From an uncultured Eubacteriales bacterium (GTDB lineage: Bacteria; Bacillota; Clostridia; Oscillospirales; Oscillospiraceae), in the NCBI GenBank assembly GCA_900549405.1, contig URNZ01000007.1, positions 1-64,000 on the forward strand: a DNA stretch of 64,000 bases. The letters run 5' to 3'. Positions 7,317 to 14,621 of this stretch are shown piece by piece. Position 1 is the first letter of the stretch; each line of letters begins with the position of its first letter. The notes beneath the pieces were generated by a model. The model saw only the letters and a program-made list of their open reading frames with translations, had not been told where the DNA came from and made no database searches. Both the position numbers and the translations under genes were made by a program.

Positions 7317-7345
7317 ATTATAGCACGTGCTGCCCGGCCCTGCAA
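7317..7345 (-). promoter_or_regulatory. Promoter of the CRISPR array
   Basis: On the minus strand TTGCAG (7340-7345), a 17-base spacer and TATAAT (7317-7322) with an extended TGC in front form a strong promoter. Transcription would start near 7310, about 30 bases before the first repeat. The leader is only about 70 bases, squeezed between the array and the end of the next gene. Confidence 0.8.
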
Positions 7346-7349
7346 GGGG

Positions 7350-7622
7350 TCAGGGCCCGTCGCCCCGGTGGGAGGTGAACAGGGTGGCGATCTTGCCGCT
7401 GTTGAACTGACGGCGGATGGCGTCGTAATTTGTCACATACCAATCCAAAGCATCAATCACAGACAGCAGATGCCGGGCCCGGAGGTCCTTGGCTCTGCTG
7501 TCTGGCTGTTTCATCAGCGCCCGCAGGGCCTGATGGTGCTCCTCCAGCATTCGGCGGGCCAGTTCCAGATTTGCGGGCTGAAAATCCGCCGGTTGAAAGC
7601 CATATTTCAGTTCCACGTCCAT
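7350..7622 (-). CDS. Hypothetical protein
   Basis: I do not recognise this 91-residue protein. It is predicted helical, soluble and rich in Leu, Arg and Ala (LELARRMLEEHHQALRALM, LRARHLLSVIDALDWYV), with no cysteine and no membrane segment. I place the start at the ATG at 7622, preceded by AAAGGGG about ten bases away. A reading to 7697 has no better site. It lies just upstream of the CRISPR leader on the same strand, so read-through from its promoter could reach the array. A link to CRISPR is not shown. Confidence 0.7.
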   Translation of the reverse strand: MDVELKYGFQPADFQPANLELARRMLEEHHQALRALMKQPDSRAKDLRARHLLSVIDALDWYVTNYDAIRRQFNSGKIATLFTSHRGDGP

Positions 7623-7661
7623 GACCGCGCATCCCCTTTCTGCCGCTATTTTTATAGTTTC

Positions 7662-7691
7662 ATTGTACCATCCCCAGCAGAGAACGCACAA
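7662..7691 (-). promoter_or_regulatory. Promoter of the 91-residue hypothetical gene
   Basis: On the minus strand TTGTGC (7686-7691) and TACAAT (7662-7667) are separated by 18 bases, 40 bases upstream of the start. Confidence 0.6.
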
Positions 7692-7822
7692 GGCCAAAAC
7701 AGGCCCCCAAAAATTTTTTCAAAAAAATTTGGCTCATCCCTAAAATCCGACGCCATCCTGCCGATGTGTAGTAGAGGGCGGGAAATGACCCGGCCAACAG
7801 ATCAAGTCAGGAGGAAATTTAC

Positions 7823-8479
7823 ATGGACGACAGGAAAGACAAGAACGAAAACGAAGAAAACGAGAGCGATTTCTGGAGCGACGCCCTGGATGACATCATG
7901 CGGCGGAGAGCGTGGAAGGAGTGGCTGGGAGAGATGTTTGACATGGTCATGTGCGTGATGATTGCCGCAGGCTTCACCGTGGCGCTGACGCGGGTGTTCT
8001 TCTGCATCTCCATTGTCAGTGGACGATCCATGGAACCCACCCTGCAAAACCGGGACCTGGTGGTGCTCCAGCGGGTGGGCCGCCACACGGACTATGGCGA
8101 CATCGTGGCCTGCAAGGACCGGCAGGGGGAGCTGCTGATCAAGCGGGTCATCGGCCTGGAGGGGGACGTCATTCAGATCGACGGGCCCAACGGCGTGGTT
8201 TACCGCAACGGCCAGCCCCTGGACGAGCCTTACATCGTCGCCGACAGCTACTACACCGGCGACGAGGAGGGTCCCATCACGGTGGAGGAGGGCTGCGTCT
8301 TCGTCCTGGGGGACAACCGCCCCAACAGCGCAGACAGCCGCCGCGACTACGTCGGCCAGATCCGGGAGAAGGACGTCAAAGGGGAGCTGCTCTTCCGCCT
8401 GGGCAATCTGTCCGGCCTGGAAAAGGACATCCGCCGCCTGCAATTCAAGGCTCGCCGCATGTTCAGCGGGCAGTTTTAA
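7823..8479 (+). CDS. lepB: Signal peptidase I
   Basis: This peptidase removes signal peptides from exported proteins at the membrane. The 218-residue product has an acidic, charged N-terminal tail (1-35), one membrane helix at about 40-65, the catalytic serine in SGRSMEPTL (about 67-75), the general-base lysine in LLIKRVIGLEGD (about 110) and the GDNRPNSADSR box near 160-170. SD AGGAGG lies at 7810-7815. The C-terminal tail of about 35 residues (LSGLEKDIRRLQFKARRMF) is longer than usual. A GC hairpin separates it from the MazF-like gene. Confidence 0.93.
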   Translation: MDDRKDKNENEENESDFWSDALDDIMRRRAWKEWLGEMFDMVMCVMIAAGFTVALTRVFFCISIVSGRSMEPTLQNRDLVVLQRVGRHTDYGDIVACKDRQGELLIKRVIGLEGDVIQIDGPNGVVYRNGQPLDEPYIVADSYYTGDEEGPITVEEGCVFVLGDNRPNSADSRRDYVGQIREKDVKGELLFRLGNLSGLEKDIRRLQFKARRMFSGQF

Positions 8480-8501
8480 AGAAACACAAGAGAGCGCATA
8501 T

Positions 8502-8527
8502 TTCCCCGCCCCCGCTGGGGGCGGGAA
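8502..8527. other. GC-rich hairpin between lepB and the mazF-like gene
   Basis: TTCCCCGCCCCC pairs with GGGGGCGGGAA (one bulge) in the 75-base gap. No T-run follows, so it is more likely an mRNA stabiliser or pause site than an intrinsic terminator. Confidence 0.5.
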
Positions 8528-8554
8528 CGAGAAAAAACATAGGAGGAATACATA

Positions 8555-8923
8555 ATGAAGACCAATCAGACCACCGAGAAGAAGCTGAAGAAGGTCCTGC
8601 GGGGCGAGATCTACTACGCCGACCTGCCCGCGGAGAGCTGCGGCGCGGAGCTGCGGGGGATGCACCCCGTCCTCATCGTGCAGAACGACGTGGGCAACCG
8701 CTTCTCCACCACCACCATCGTCCTGCCCATCACCACTGACCGCCGCACGAAAAAGCCCATGCCTACCCACGTTTATATAGGCTGCTTGGAGCACGAGTCC
8801 ATCGTCCTGGCCGAACAAATGCGCGTCATCGACAAAGCCCGCCTGCACAGCTGGCTGGCCAGCATCGATGACAAGACCCAGGAGCAGGTAGACCGCGCCA
8901 TCAAGATCAGCCTGGCGGTATAA
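8555..8923 (+). CDS. MazF/PemK-family endoribonuclease toxin
   Basis: The 122-residue product has the PemK/MazF fold motifs: the LRGEIYYADLP first strand (residues about 15-25), HPVLIVQNDVGNRFSTTTIVLPITT (36-60), and LAEQMRVIDKARL (about 84-96). MazF enzymes cut mRNA at short sequences. The N-terminal 14 residues (KTNQTTEKKLKK) extend beyond the usual NdoA start. No MazE/EndoAI-type antitoxin gene is visible within 500 bases on either side, so it may be an orphan regulated elsewhere or a housekeeping relative. SD AGGAGG lies at 8541-8546. Confidence 0.88.
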   Translation: MKTNQTTEKKLKKVLRGEIYYADLPAESCGAELRGMHPVLIVQNDVGNRFSTTTIVLPITTDRRTKKPMPTHVYIGCLEHESIVLAEQMRVIDKARLHSWLASIDDKTQEQVDRAIKISLAV

Positions 8924-8937
8924 TATAATGAAGGGTC

Positions 8938-8956
8938 CTGGGTACAAAGTACCCAG
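8938..8956. other. Perfect 8-bp inverted repeat downstream of the mazF-like gene
   Basis: CTGGGTAC-AAA-GTACCCAG lies between the mazF-like gene and the next small ORF. A TATAAT sequence overlaps the toxin stop codon (8919-8924) but lacks a good -35. The palindrome could be an operator or a small hairpin; nothing decides. Confidence 0.5.
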
Positions 8957-8988
8957 CCCGGGCATCTTAAAACCGGGAGGTGAACAAG

Positions 8989-9180
8989 ATGACCCACAAG
9001 AACAAAAAACGCTCCGACCACAAGTCCAGCCCCGGTCTATTAAACGACCTGCGGCTGAGCCCCCATGGGCGGCTGTGCGCCCGGTTTGACGGGATGAGCA
9101 TGGCCGACTACCCCACGGGGGTACGCAGCGGCATGGGCTTTCCCGTGGTGGACAACTGCGTGGAGGAGCACATCCAGTAA
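8989..9180 (+). CDS. Small hypothetical protein
   Basis: I do not recognise this 63-residue protein. The first 15 residues are very basic (MTHKNKKRSDHK), followed by LLNDLRLSPHGRLCARFDG and a Gly/Pro-rich end. The ATG at 8989 has GGGAGG eight bases upstream; an in-frame GTG at 8980 overlaps that SD and is less likely. It has no signal peptide or membrane segment and sits 65 bases after the MazF-like gene on the same strand. It does not look like a MazE antitoxin. Confidence 0.6.
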   Translation: MTHKNKKRSDHKSSPGLLNDLRLSPHGRLCARFDGMSMADYPTGVRSGMGFPVVDNCVEEHIQ

Positions 9181-9208
9181 AACGATCAGAAACAACGGCA
9201 GAGAAGAC

Positions 9209-9251
9209 AAAAGAACGCCCGCCCCGTCTGGTTTTCAGACGGGGCGGGCGC
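9209..9251. terminator. Terminator downstream of hppA
   Basis: A 15-bp perfect stem CGCCCGCCCCGTCTG/CAGACGGGGCGGGCG (9216-9230 with 9236-9250) is followed in the minus direction by TTCTTTT. It ends hppA and also lies after the convergent small gene. Confidence 0.85.
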
Positions 9252-9286
9252 GTTAGCAATGACAGAGCGTTTCGTTTGCAGCAGAA

Positions 9287-11398
9287 TTACAGCAGGTGGA
9301 AGTTCACGATCAGGCCGGAGAACACGATGGAAACGGTGGAGACCAACTTGATCAGGATGTTCAGAGAGGGGCCGGAGGTGTCCTTGAAGGGGTCGCCCAC
9401 GGTGTCGCCGATAACGGCGGCCTTGTGGTTGTCGCTGCCCTTGCCGCCGTGGTGGCCGGCCTCGATGTACTTCTTGGCATTGTCCCACGCGCCGCCGGCG
9501 TTGGACATGAACACGGCCATGGCGAAGCCGGTGACGGACACGCCGCCCAGCAGACCCACAACGCCCTCAACGGACAGGATCAGGCCGGTGACGATGGGCA
9601 CGATGATGGCCAGCAGAGAGGGCTTGACCATCTCCTTCAGAGCGCCCTTGGTGCACAGACCCACGCAGCTGGCGTAGTCGGGATCGGTCTTGCCCTCCAT
9701 GATGCCGGTGATCTCCCGGAACTGGCGGCGGACCTCGACCACGATGGACTGGGCGGCGCGCTGCACGGCGCTCATGGTGAAGGCGGCGAAGACGAAGGTG
9801 AGCATAGCGCCCACGAACAGACCCACCAGAACGGCGGGGTTGGTCAGGGACAGGTCAGGGGCGTGGTCCATCTTAGACTTGACGATGTCCACATAGCTGA
9901 CCAGCAGAGCCAGAGCGGTCAGAGCGGCGGAGCCGATGGCGAAGCCCTTGCCGGTGGCAGCGGTGGTGTTGCCCAGGGAGTCCAGGGCGTCGGTGCGCTC
10001 ACGGACCTCCTCGCCCAGGCCGGACATCTCGGCAATGCCGCCGGCGTTGTCGGCCACGGGGCCATAGGCGTCGGTGGCCAGGGTGATGCCCAGGGTGGAC
10101 AGCATGCCCACGGCGGCGATGCCGATGCCGTACAGGCCCTTGGAGAACAGGTCAGCATAATTCTCGGAAGCGGTGGCCAGAGAGCCGCCGGCAGCCAGGA
10201 AGGAGATAATAACGGCAGCGCCCACGATCAGGATGGGGGCGATGGTGGACATCATGCCCAGGGACAGACCGCCGATGATGGTGGTGGCGGCGCCGGTCTC
10301 GGTGGCGTCAGCCAGGACCTGGGTGGGCTTGTAGGTGTCAGAGGTGTAATACTCGGTGAAGTAGCCGATGGCGCAGCCGCCGATCAGGCCGCACAGGATA
10401 GCGACGTACACGCCCCAGTTGCCCACGGTGAAGTGGGTCAGAGGAGCGGCCAGGATGGCGGCCAGGATGGCGGCGCCGTAAGTACCCTTACGCAGGGTGC
10501 CCAGCAGCTCGCGCTGAGAAGCGCCCTCTTTGGTGCGGATGAGGAAGGAGCAGGCGATGGAGCACAGGATGCCCACAACGGCCAGGGAGATGGGCAGCAG
10601 CATGGCGGACCAGCTGTTGTCGGGATAGGCGGCCACGCCCAGAGCGAAGGTGGCCAGGATGGAGCCAACATAGGACTCGTACAGGTCAGCGCCCATGCCG
10701 GCCACGTCGCCCACGTTGTCGCCCACGTTGTCGGCGATGGTGGCGGGGTTGCGGGGGTCGTCCTCGGGGATACCGGCCTCGACCTTACCCACCAGGTCAG
10801 CGCCCACGTCGGCGGCCTTGGTGAAGATGCCGCCGCCCACACGGGCAAACAGAGCCATGAAGGAGGCGCCCATGCCGAACATGACCATGGTCTGGGCGAT
10901 CTTGGCGGCGTCGAAGTGAGCCACATACTTCAGGATGTGGAACCAGACGGAGATGTCCAGCAGGCCCAGGCCCACCACAGTGAAGCCCATGACGGAGCCG
11001 GAGGAGAAGGCCACGTTCAGGCCCTTGTTCAGGCTCTCGCTGGCAGCCTGCGCGGTGCGGGAATTGGCGGCGGTGGCGATGCGCATACCCACAAAGCCGG
11101 CCAGGGCGGAGTAGATGCCGCCGGTCAGGAAGGCGAAGGGGATGAACCAGTTGTCCAGCATCCCAAAATAGGCCAGAGCCAGCAGGATGACGAACACCAC
11201 CACGAACACCTTAGCCACGGTGGTGTACTGGTGACGCAGATAGGCGTTAGCGCCCTGACGGATGGCGGAAGCGATCTTCTTCATGGTGTCGTTGCCTTCG
11301 GAGAAGGCCAGGACTTTCTGCCGCTGCAGGATGGCAAACAGCAATGCTGCCACCGCACCGACAAGTCCGATCCAGAAATAATTGTCCAAAACTTGCAC
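9287..11398 (-). CDS. hppA: Membrane-bound K+-dependent pyrophosphatase (Na+ or H+ pump)
   Basis: This pump hydrolyses pyrophosphate and moves Na+ or H+ across the membrane. The product is about 700 residues with some 16 membrane helices. The catalytic stretch near residues 197-245 contains [22 protein letters not shown] and the NVGDNVGD double motif. [16 protein letters not shown] has Ala and Gly where K+-independent enzymes have Lys and Thr, so K+ dependence is indicated. The GTG at 11398 is only one base from GAGGAG; a TTG at 11389 has better spacing and may be the true start. Adjacent genes encode a Trk K+ system, whose substrate this pump needs. Confidence 0.93.
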   Translation of the reverse strand: MQVLDNYFWIGLVGAVAALLFAILQRQKVLAFSEGNDTMKKIASAIRQGANAYLRHQYTTVAKVFVVVFVILLALAYFGMLDNWFIPFAFLTGGIYSALAGFVGMRIATAANSRTAQAASESLNKGLNVAFSSGSVMGFTVVGLGLLDISVWFHILKYVAHFDAAKIAQTMVMFGMGASFMALFARVGGGIFTKAADVGADLVGKVEAGIPEDDPRNPATIADNVGDNVGDVAGMGADLYESYVGSILATFALGVAAYPDNSWSAMLLPISLAVVGILCSIACSFLIRTKEGASQRELLGTLRKGTYGAAILAAILAAPLTHFTVGNWGVYVAILCGLIGGCAIGYFTEYYTSDTYKPTQVLADATETGAATTIIGGLSLGMMSTIAPILIVGAAVIISFLAAGGSLATASENYADLFSKGLYGIGIAAVGMLSTLGITLATDAYGPVADNAGGIAEMSGLGEEVRERTDALDSLGNTTAATGKGFAIGSAALTALALLVSYVDIVKSKMDHAPDLSLTNPAVLVGLFVGAMLTFVFAAFTMSAVQRAAQSIVVEVRRQFREITGIMEGKTDPDYASCVGLCTKGALKEMVKPSLLAIIVPIVTGLILSVEGVVGLLGGVSVTGFAMAVFMSNAGGAWDNAKKYIEAGHHGGKGSDNHKAAVIGDTVGDPFKDTSGPSLNILIKLVSTVSIVFSGLIVNFHLL

Positions 11399-11433
11399 TC
11401 TCCTCTTTTACTTACTTCTTTCGATTCTTGCCT

Positions 11434-11475
11434 GCGCTAGGGAAGGGTTAAAAAAAGCCGCTAGGACCCTAGCGC
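11434..11475 (-). promoter_or_regulatory. Candidate transcription attenuator in the hppA leader
   Basis: On the minus strand, CGCTAG-GGTC-CTAGCG (11474-11459) followed after two bases by seven T (11456-11450) forms a terminator-like hairpin. The 5' arm GCGCTAGGG (11475-11467) can instead pair perfectly over 9 bp with CCCTAGCGC (11442-11434) downstream of the T-run. The two folds exclude each other, as in attenuators. The structure begins a few bases after the predicted transcription start. Confidence 0.5.
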
Positions 11476-11489
11476 TATGTTATGTTGTT

Positions 11490-11517
11490 ATTTTACCATA
11501 TAGCACGCAAATTGCAA
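11490..11517 (-). promoter_or_regulatory. Promoter of hppA
   Basis: On the minus strand TTGCAA (11512-11517) and TAAAAT (11490-11495) are separated by 16 bases. Start of transcription is near 11483, immediately before the attenuator-like structure. Confidence 0.65.
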
Positions 11518-11607
11518 GTGAACATTTTAAACTACTTGCACACTAATACTTTTTAAATTTTTGTAAGTGTTCTCTTAAATGGAACAGGGACCGGATAAGC
11601 GGAAACT

Positions 11608-13044
11608 TCACCCCTTCCGCCAGGTGCTACGGCTGAACAAGACCAGCACGGGCAGGATCTCCAGCCGTCCCACGATCATGCACAGGGACATGACCAGCTT
11701 GGACAGGGGGGAGAAAATGGAGAAGTTCCCCGCCGGGCCGATGAGCTCCAGCCCGGGTCCCACGTTGCTCACACAGGTGAGGGCGGCGGAAAAAGAGACG
11801 GAGAAAGAGAAGTTGTCCAGGGAGATGATCAGGGCCCCGGCCAGAATGACCAGAAAATAGCTCCCTATAAAGGTGAGGACCGAGTGGATGGTCTCCTCCT
11901 CCACCACCTTGCCATCCAGGGTGACCACCTCCACCGAGCGGGGATGGACAATGCGGTGGATCTCCCGCCGGAGAGAGCGGCCCAGGATCAGAATACGGGA
12001 GCACTTCATGCCGCCGCCGGTGGACCCGGCGCAGGCCCCGCAGAACATGATCAGGATCAGGATGAGATGGGACAGCTGGGGCCACAGGGTAAAGTCCGCC
12101 GTGGCAAAGCCGGTGGTGGAGATGATGGAGGCCACCTGGAACACGGCATAGCGCAGAGCTTGGGCAAAGGAGGAGTACAGCCCCCGGATGTTCCAGGCAA
12201 TGAGCAGGGTGGACCCGGCCACCACCGTCAGGAAAAAGCGCAGCTCGTCGCTGGCCAAGATATCCCGGAACTTGCGGGTGAGCAGCAAAAAGTACACGGC
12301 GAAGTTCACCGAGAACAGCAGAATGAACACGGTAATAATGAGGTCGATGGCTACGCTGCCATAGGCCCCCACGCTGGCGTTCCGGTTGGAGAAGCCGCCG
12401 GTGCCGGCGGAGGACAGGGCGTGGATGACCGCATCGTACCAGGGCATCCCGGCGATCTTCAGCAGCACCGTCTCCACCACGGTAAGGCCGAAGTAGATGC
12501 TGTAGAGGATTTTAGAGGTGGTGGACTGCTTGGGCACCAGCTTGGAAAAGACGGGGCCGGGGGTCTCTGCCTGGGTGAGATAGTGGGAGCGGATGCCCAT
12601 GGAGGGCAGCACGGCGGTGGCAAGGACCAGCACGCCCATGCCCCCCAGCCAGTGGGTGAAGGAGCGCCAGAACAGCACACCCCTGGGCATAGACTCGATG
12701 TCTGTGAGGATGGAGGCCCCGGTGGTGGTGAAACCGGAGGCCGATTCAAACACGCAGTCCACAAAGGAGGGGAAGCTGCCGCTGAGCCAGAAGGGCAGGG
12801 CCCCGAACAGGCAGGTGGCAAACCAGATCAGGCCCACGGCCACAAAGCCCTCCCGGGCAAAGAAGCGGGCCTTGGTCTTTAACCGGCACAGCCCCTGGCC
12901 CACCCCCAGCAGGAGCAGGGCGGTGACGAGAAAGGGCAGGGGACTCTCCCCATAGACCAGGGCCACCATTGCCGGCAGAAGCAGAAAGACGGACTCAATG
13001 CGCAGGATATGGCCAAGGACCTTGAAAACCAGCTTTACGTTCAT
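11608..13044 (-). CDS. trkH: TrkH-family K+ uptake channel subunit
   Basis: This is the membrane channel of a Trk/Ktr potassium uptake system. The 478-residue product has the four pore-loop glycines of the family: FTTTGASI (about 107-114), GTGGFSNRN, STTGFATAD and VSNVGPGL. It has about ten membrane helices and the family's usual length. Its ATG overlaps the trkA stop by four bases (13041-13044), so the channel and gating subunit are co-translated. The last residues (RRSTWRKG-type basic end) are cytosolic. Confidence 0.92.
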   Translation of the reverse strand: MNVKLVFKVLGHILRIESVFLLLPAMVALVYGESPLPFLVTALLLLGVGQGLCRLKTKARFFAREGFVAVGLIWFATCLFGALPFWLSGSFPSFVDCVFESASGFTTTGASILTDIESMPRGVLFWRSFTHWLGGMGVLVLATAVLPSMGIRSHYLTQAETPGPVFSKLVPKQSTTSKILYSIYFGLTVVETVLLKIAGMPWYDAVIHALSSAGTGGFSNRNASVGAYGSVAIDLIITVFILLFSVNFAVYFLLLTRKFRDILASDELRFFLTVVAGSTLLIAWNIRGLYSSFAQALRYAVFQVASIISTTGFATADFTLWPQLSHLILILIMFCGACAGSTGGGMKCSRILILGRSLRREIHRIVHPRSVEVVTLDGKVVEEETIHSVLTFIGSYFLVILAGALIISLDNFSFSVSFSAALTCVSNVGPGLELIGPAGNFSIFSPLSKLVMSLCMIVGRLEILPVLVLFSRSTWRKG

Positions 13045-14426
13045 TGCGCGCCCCCCACGGGGACCTCGTCCCGATAGATGTCGTTTAAATCCCGGATGCC
13101 GCTGTCCTTAGAGATGACGATGACCCGGTCCCCCGCCTGCAGGAAGGTGGAGCCCTCGGGAATGATGATCTCCTGATCTCGCACCAGCACGGCGATGAGG
13201 ATGTTGGGCTTGAGCCGCAGGTCCTTCAGGGCCACGCCCAGGTTCCGGGTGTTGGGGCTGACGGTGAACTCCATGGCCTCCGCCCCGCCGTCGGCGATGC
13301 GGTAGAGGGCGTTCATCACGCTGCCCTGGGAGTTGGTCAGCCCACGCACCAGCCGCAGCATGTGGGAGGCGGTGATGAACTTGGGGGACAAAACGCTCTC
13401 CAGCCCCACGGAGTGGACGATGCCCGCATAGTTGAGCCGGTTGCACTTGGCGATGATCTTGGACAGGCCCATCTGCCTGGCATAGAGGGAGATGATGATG
13501 TTGTCCTCGTCCTGGTCGGTAAGGGCCACAAAGGCATCGCAGGCGGACAGATTCTCCGACTCCAGCAGCTCCTGGTCGGTGCCGTCGCCGCAGAGGACGG
13601 TGGCCTTGGGGTGCTGGAGCTGGAGAGCCCGACACCGGTCCTCCCGGCGCTCCACCACCTTTACCTGGATGCCCGTGTTCTCCAGCAGGGACATGAGATA
13701 GTTGGAGATCTTGCCGCCCCCCACCAGGAACACCCGGCGGATTTTGGGGGCATAGCGGCCCAGCAGGCGGAAGAACTGGTCCAGGCTGTCCGGCTGGCCC
13801 ACCAGATAGAGCTTGTCCCCCACCCGGGGCACAAAGGAGCCGTTGGGGATGAGCACAGTGCCCTCCCGCTCTACGGCACAGAACAGCAGGGACAGCCGCT
13901 TGACCCCGCTGGACAGGGTACGCAGGGAGGAGCCCACCAGAAAGTCCCCCTCCTGAAGGCGAAAGCCCATCAGCTCCACCCGGCCGCGGCAGAAGGACTC
14001 GATATTGGCGGCGGAGGGAAAGCGGAGCAGGCGGGAGATCTCCAGGGCGGTGGCCCGCTCGGGGTTGATCACCATGTCGATCTTCAGGTCCTTGCGCAGC
14101 TCGGCCAGGGTGCTGTTATACTCCGGGTTGCGGATGCGGGCGATGGTATATTTTGCCCCCAGATTTTTGGCTACCAGGGAGCAGACCATGTTCACCTCGT
14201 CGGAATTGGTGGTGGCCACCACCAGGTCGGCGCTGTCCGCTCCGGCCTCCCGCAGAACATTGGCGGACACGCCGTTGCCCTGTACCGCCATAATGTCCAG
14301 CATGTCGGCAGCCCGGCGCAGGGCGGCCTCCTTTAAATCTACAATAGTTACGTCGTGAGATTCCCGCACCAGCTGCTCGGCCAGGGTAAAGCCCACCTTG
14401 CCGCTGCCCGTAATGATGATTTTCAT
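13041..14426 (-). CDS. trkA: TrkA K+ uptake regulatory subunit
   Basis: This is the cytosolic gating ring of the Trk system. The 461-residue product has two RCK_N-RCK_C tandems. The first begins MKIIITGSGKVGFTLAEQL with the GxGxxG NAD-binding motif and IVDLKE acidic strand end. The second begins near residue 229 (RRVFLVGGGKISNYL). Double-RCK TrkA proteins are about 450-480 residues, which fits. The ATG at 14426 has AAAGGA eight bases before it. The gene has its own strong promoter and a terminator-like leader hairpin upstream. Confidence 0.93.
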   Translation of the reverse strand: MKIIITGSGKVGFTLAEQLVRESHDVTIVDLKEAALRRAADMLDIMAVQGNGVSANVLREAGADSADLVVATTNSDEVNMVCSLVAKNLGAKYTIARIRNPEYNSTLAELRKDLKIDMVINPERATALEISRLLRFPSAANIESFCRGRVELMGFRLQEGDFLVGSSLRTLSSGVKRLSLLFCAVEREGTVLIPNGSFVPRVGDKLYLVGQPDSLDQFFRLLGRYAPKIRRVFLVGGGKISNYLMSLLENTGIQVKVVERREDRCRALQLQHPKATVLCGDGTDQELLESENLSACDAFVALTDQDEDNIIISLYARQMGLSKIIAKCNRLNYAGIVHSVGLESVLSPKFITASHMLRLVRGLTNSQGSVMNALYRIADGGAEAMEFTVSPNTRNLGVALKDLRLKPNILIAVLVRDQEIIIPEGSTFLQAGDRVIVISKDSGIRDLNDIYRDEVPVGGAQ

Positions 14427-14457
14427 AAGCGCGTCCTTTCTTAAGATGGCTTCCGGG

Positions 14458-14492
14458 AAAAAGCCCTGCCCAAAGGGAGATTTGGGCAGGGC
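14458..14492 (-). terminator. Terminator-like hairpin in the trkA leader
   Basis: On the minus strand the 12-bp stem GCCCTGCCCAAA/TTTGGGCAGGGC is followed by TTTTT and lies 32 bases upstream of the trkA start, downstream of its promoter. An intrinsic terminator in this place implies attenuation. The 70 leader bases ahead of it can form GGAACA/TGTTCC enclosing CATCGG/CCGGTG. I do not see the c-di-AMP (ydaO) riboswitch consensus. Confidence 0.6.
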
Positions 14493-14567
14493 AAAAATCG
14501 CAGCACCGCGCCGCCGGACAGGACCCGGGGCGGAACACCGGAAACCGATGGAAGAAACTGTTCCCAC

Positions 14568-14596
14568 ATTATAGTATAAACGGGGACAAAGGTCAA
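14568..14596 (-). promoter_or_regulatory. Promoter of trkAH
   Basis: On the minus strand TTGACC (14591-14596), 17-base spacer, TATAAT (14568-14573). It gives a leader of about 135 bases before trkA. Confidence 0.8.
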
Positions 14597-14621
14597 GCGG
14601 GAGTGCGGGGAGTCATCGATT

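Noticed and set aside
8989..9180. Small ORF as a MazE antitoxin for the MazF-like gene
   Set aside because: It is downstream rather than upstream, very basic, and lacks an AbrB/MazE-like or ribbon-helix-helix pattern; only a speculative link is kept in the findings.
9296..11440. Long plus-strand frame opposite hppA
   Set aside because: Antisense of the pyrophosphatase; His/Gly/Gln-rich translation without domains.
14427..14560. c-di-AMP (ydaO) riboswitch before trkA
   Set aside because: The leader is too short and lacks the conserved ydaO segments that I can recall; only the terminator hairpin is clear.
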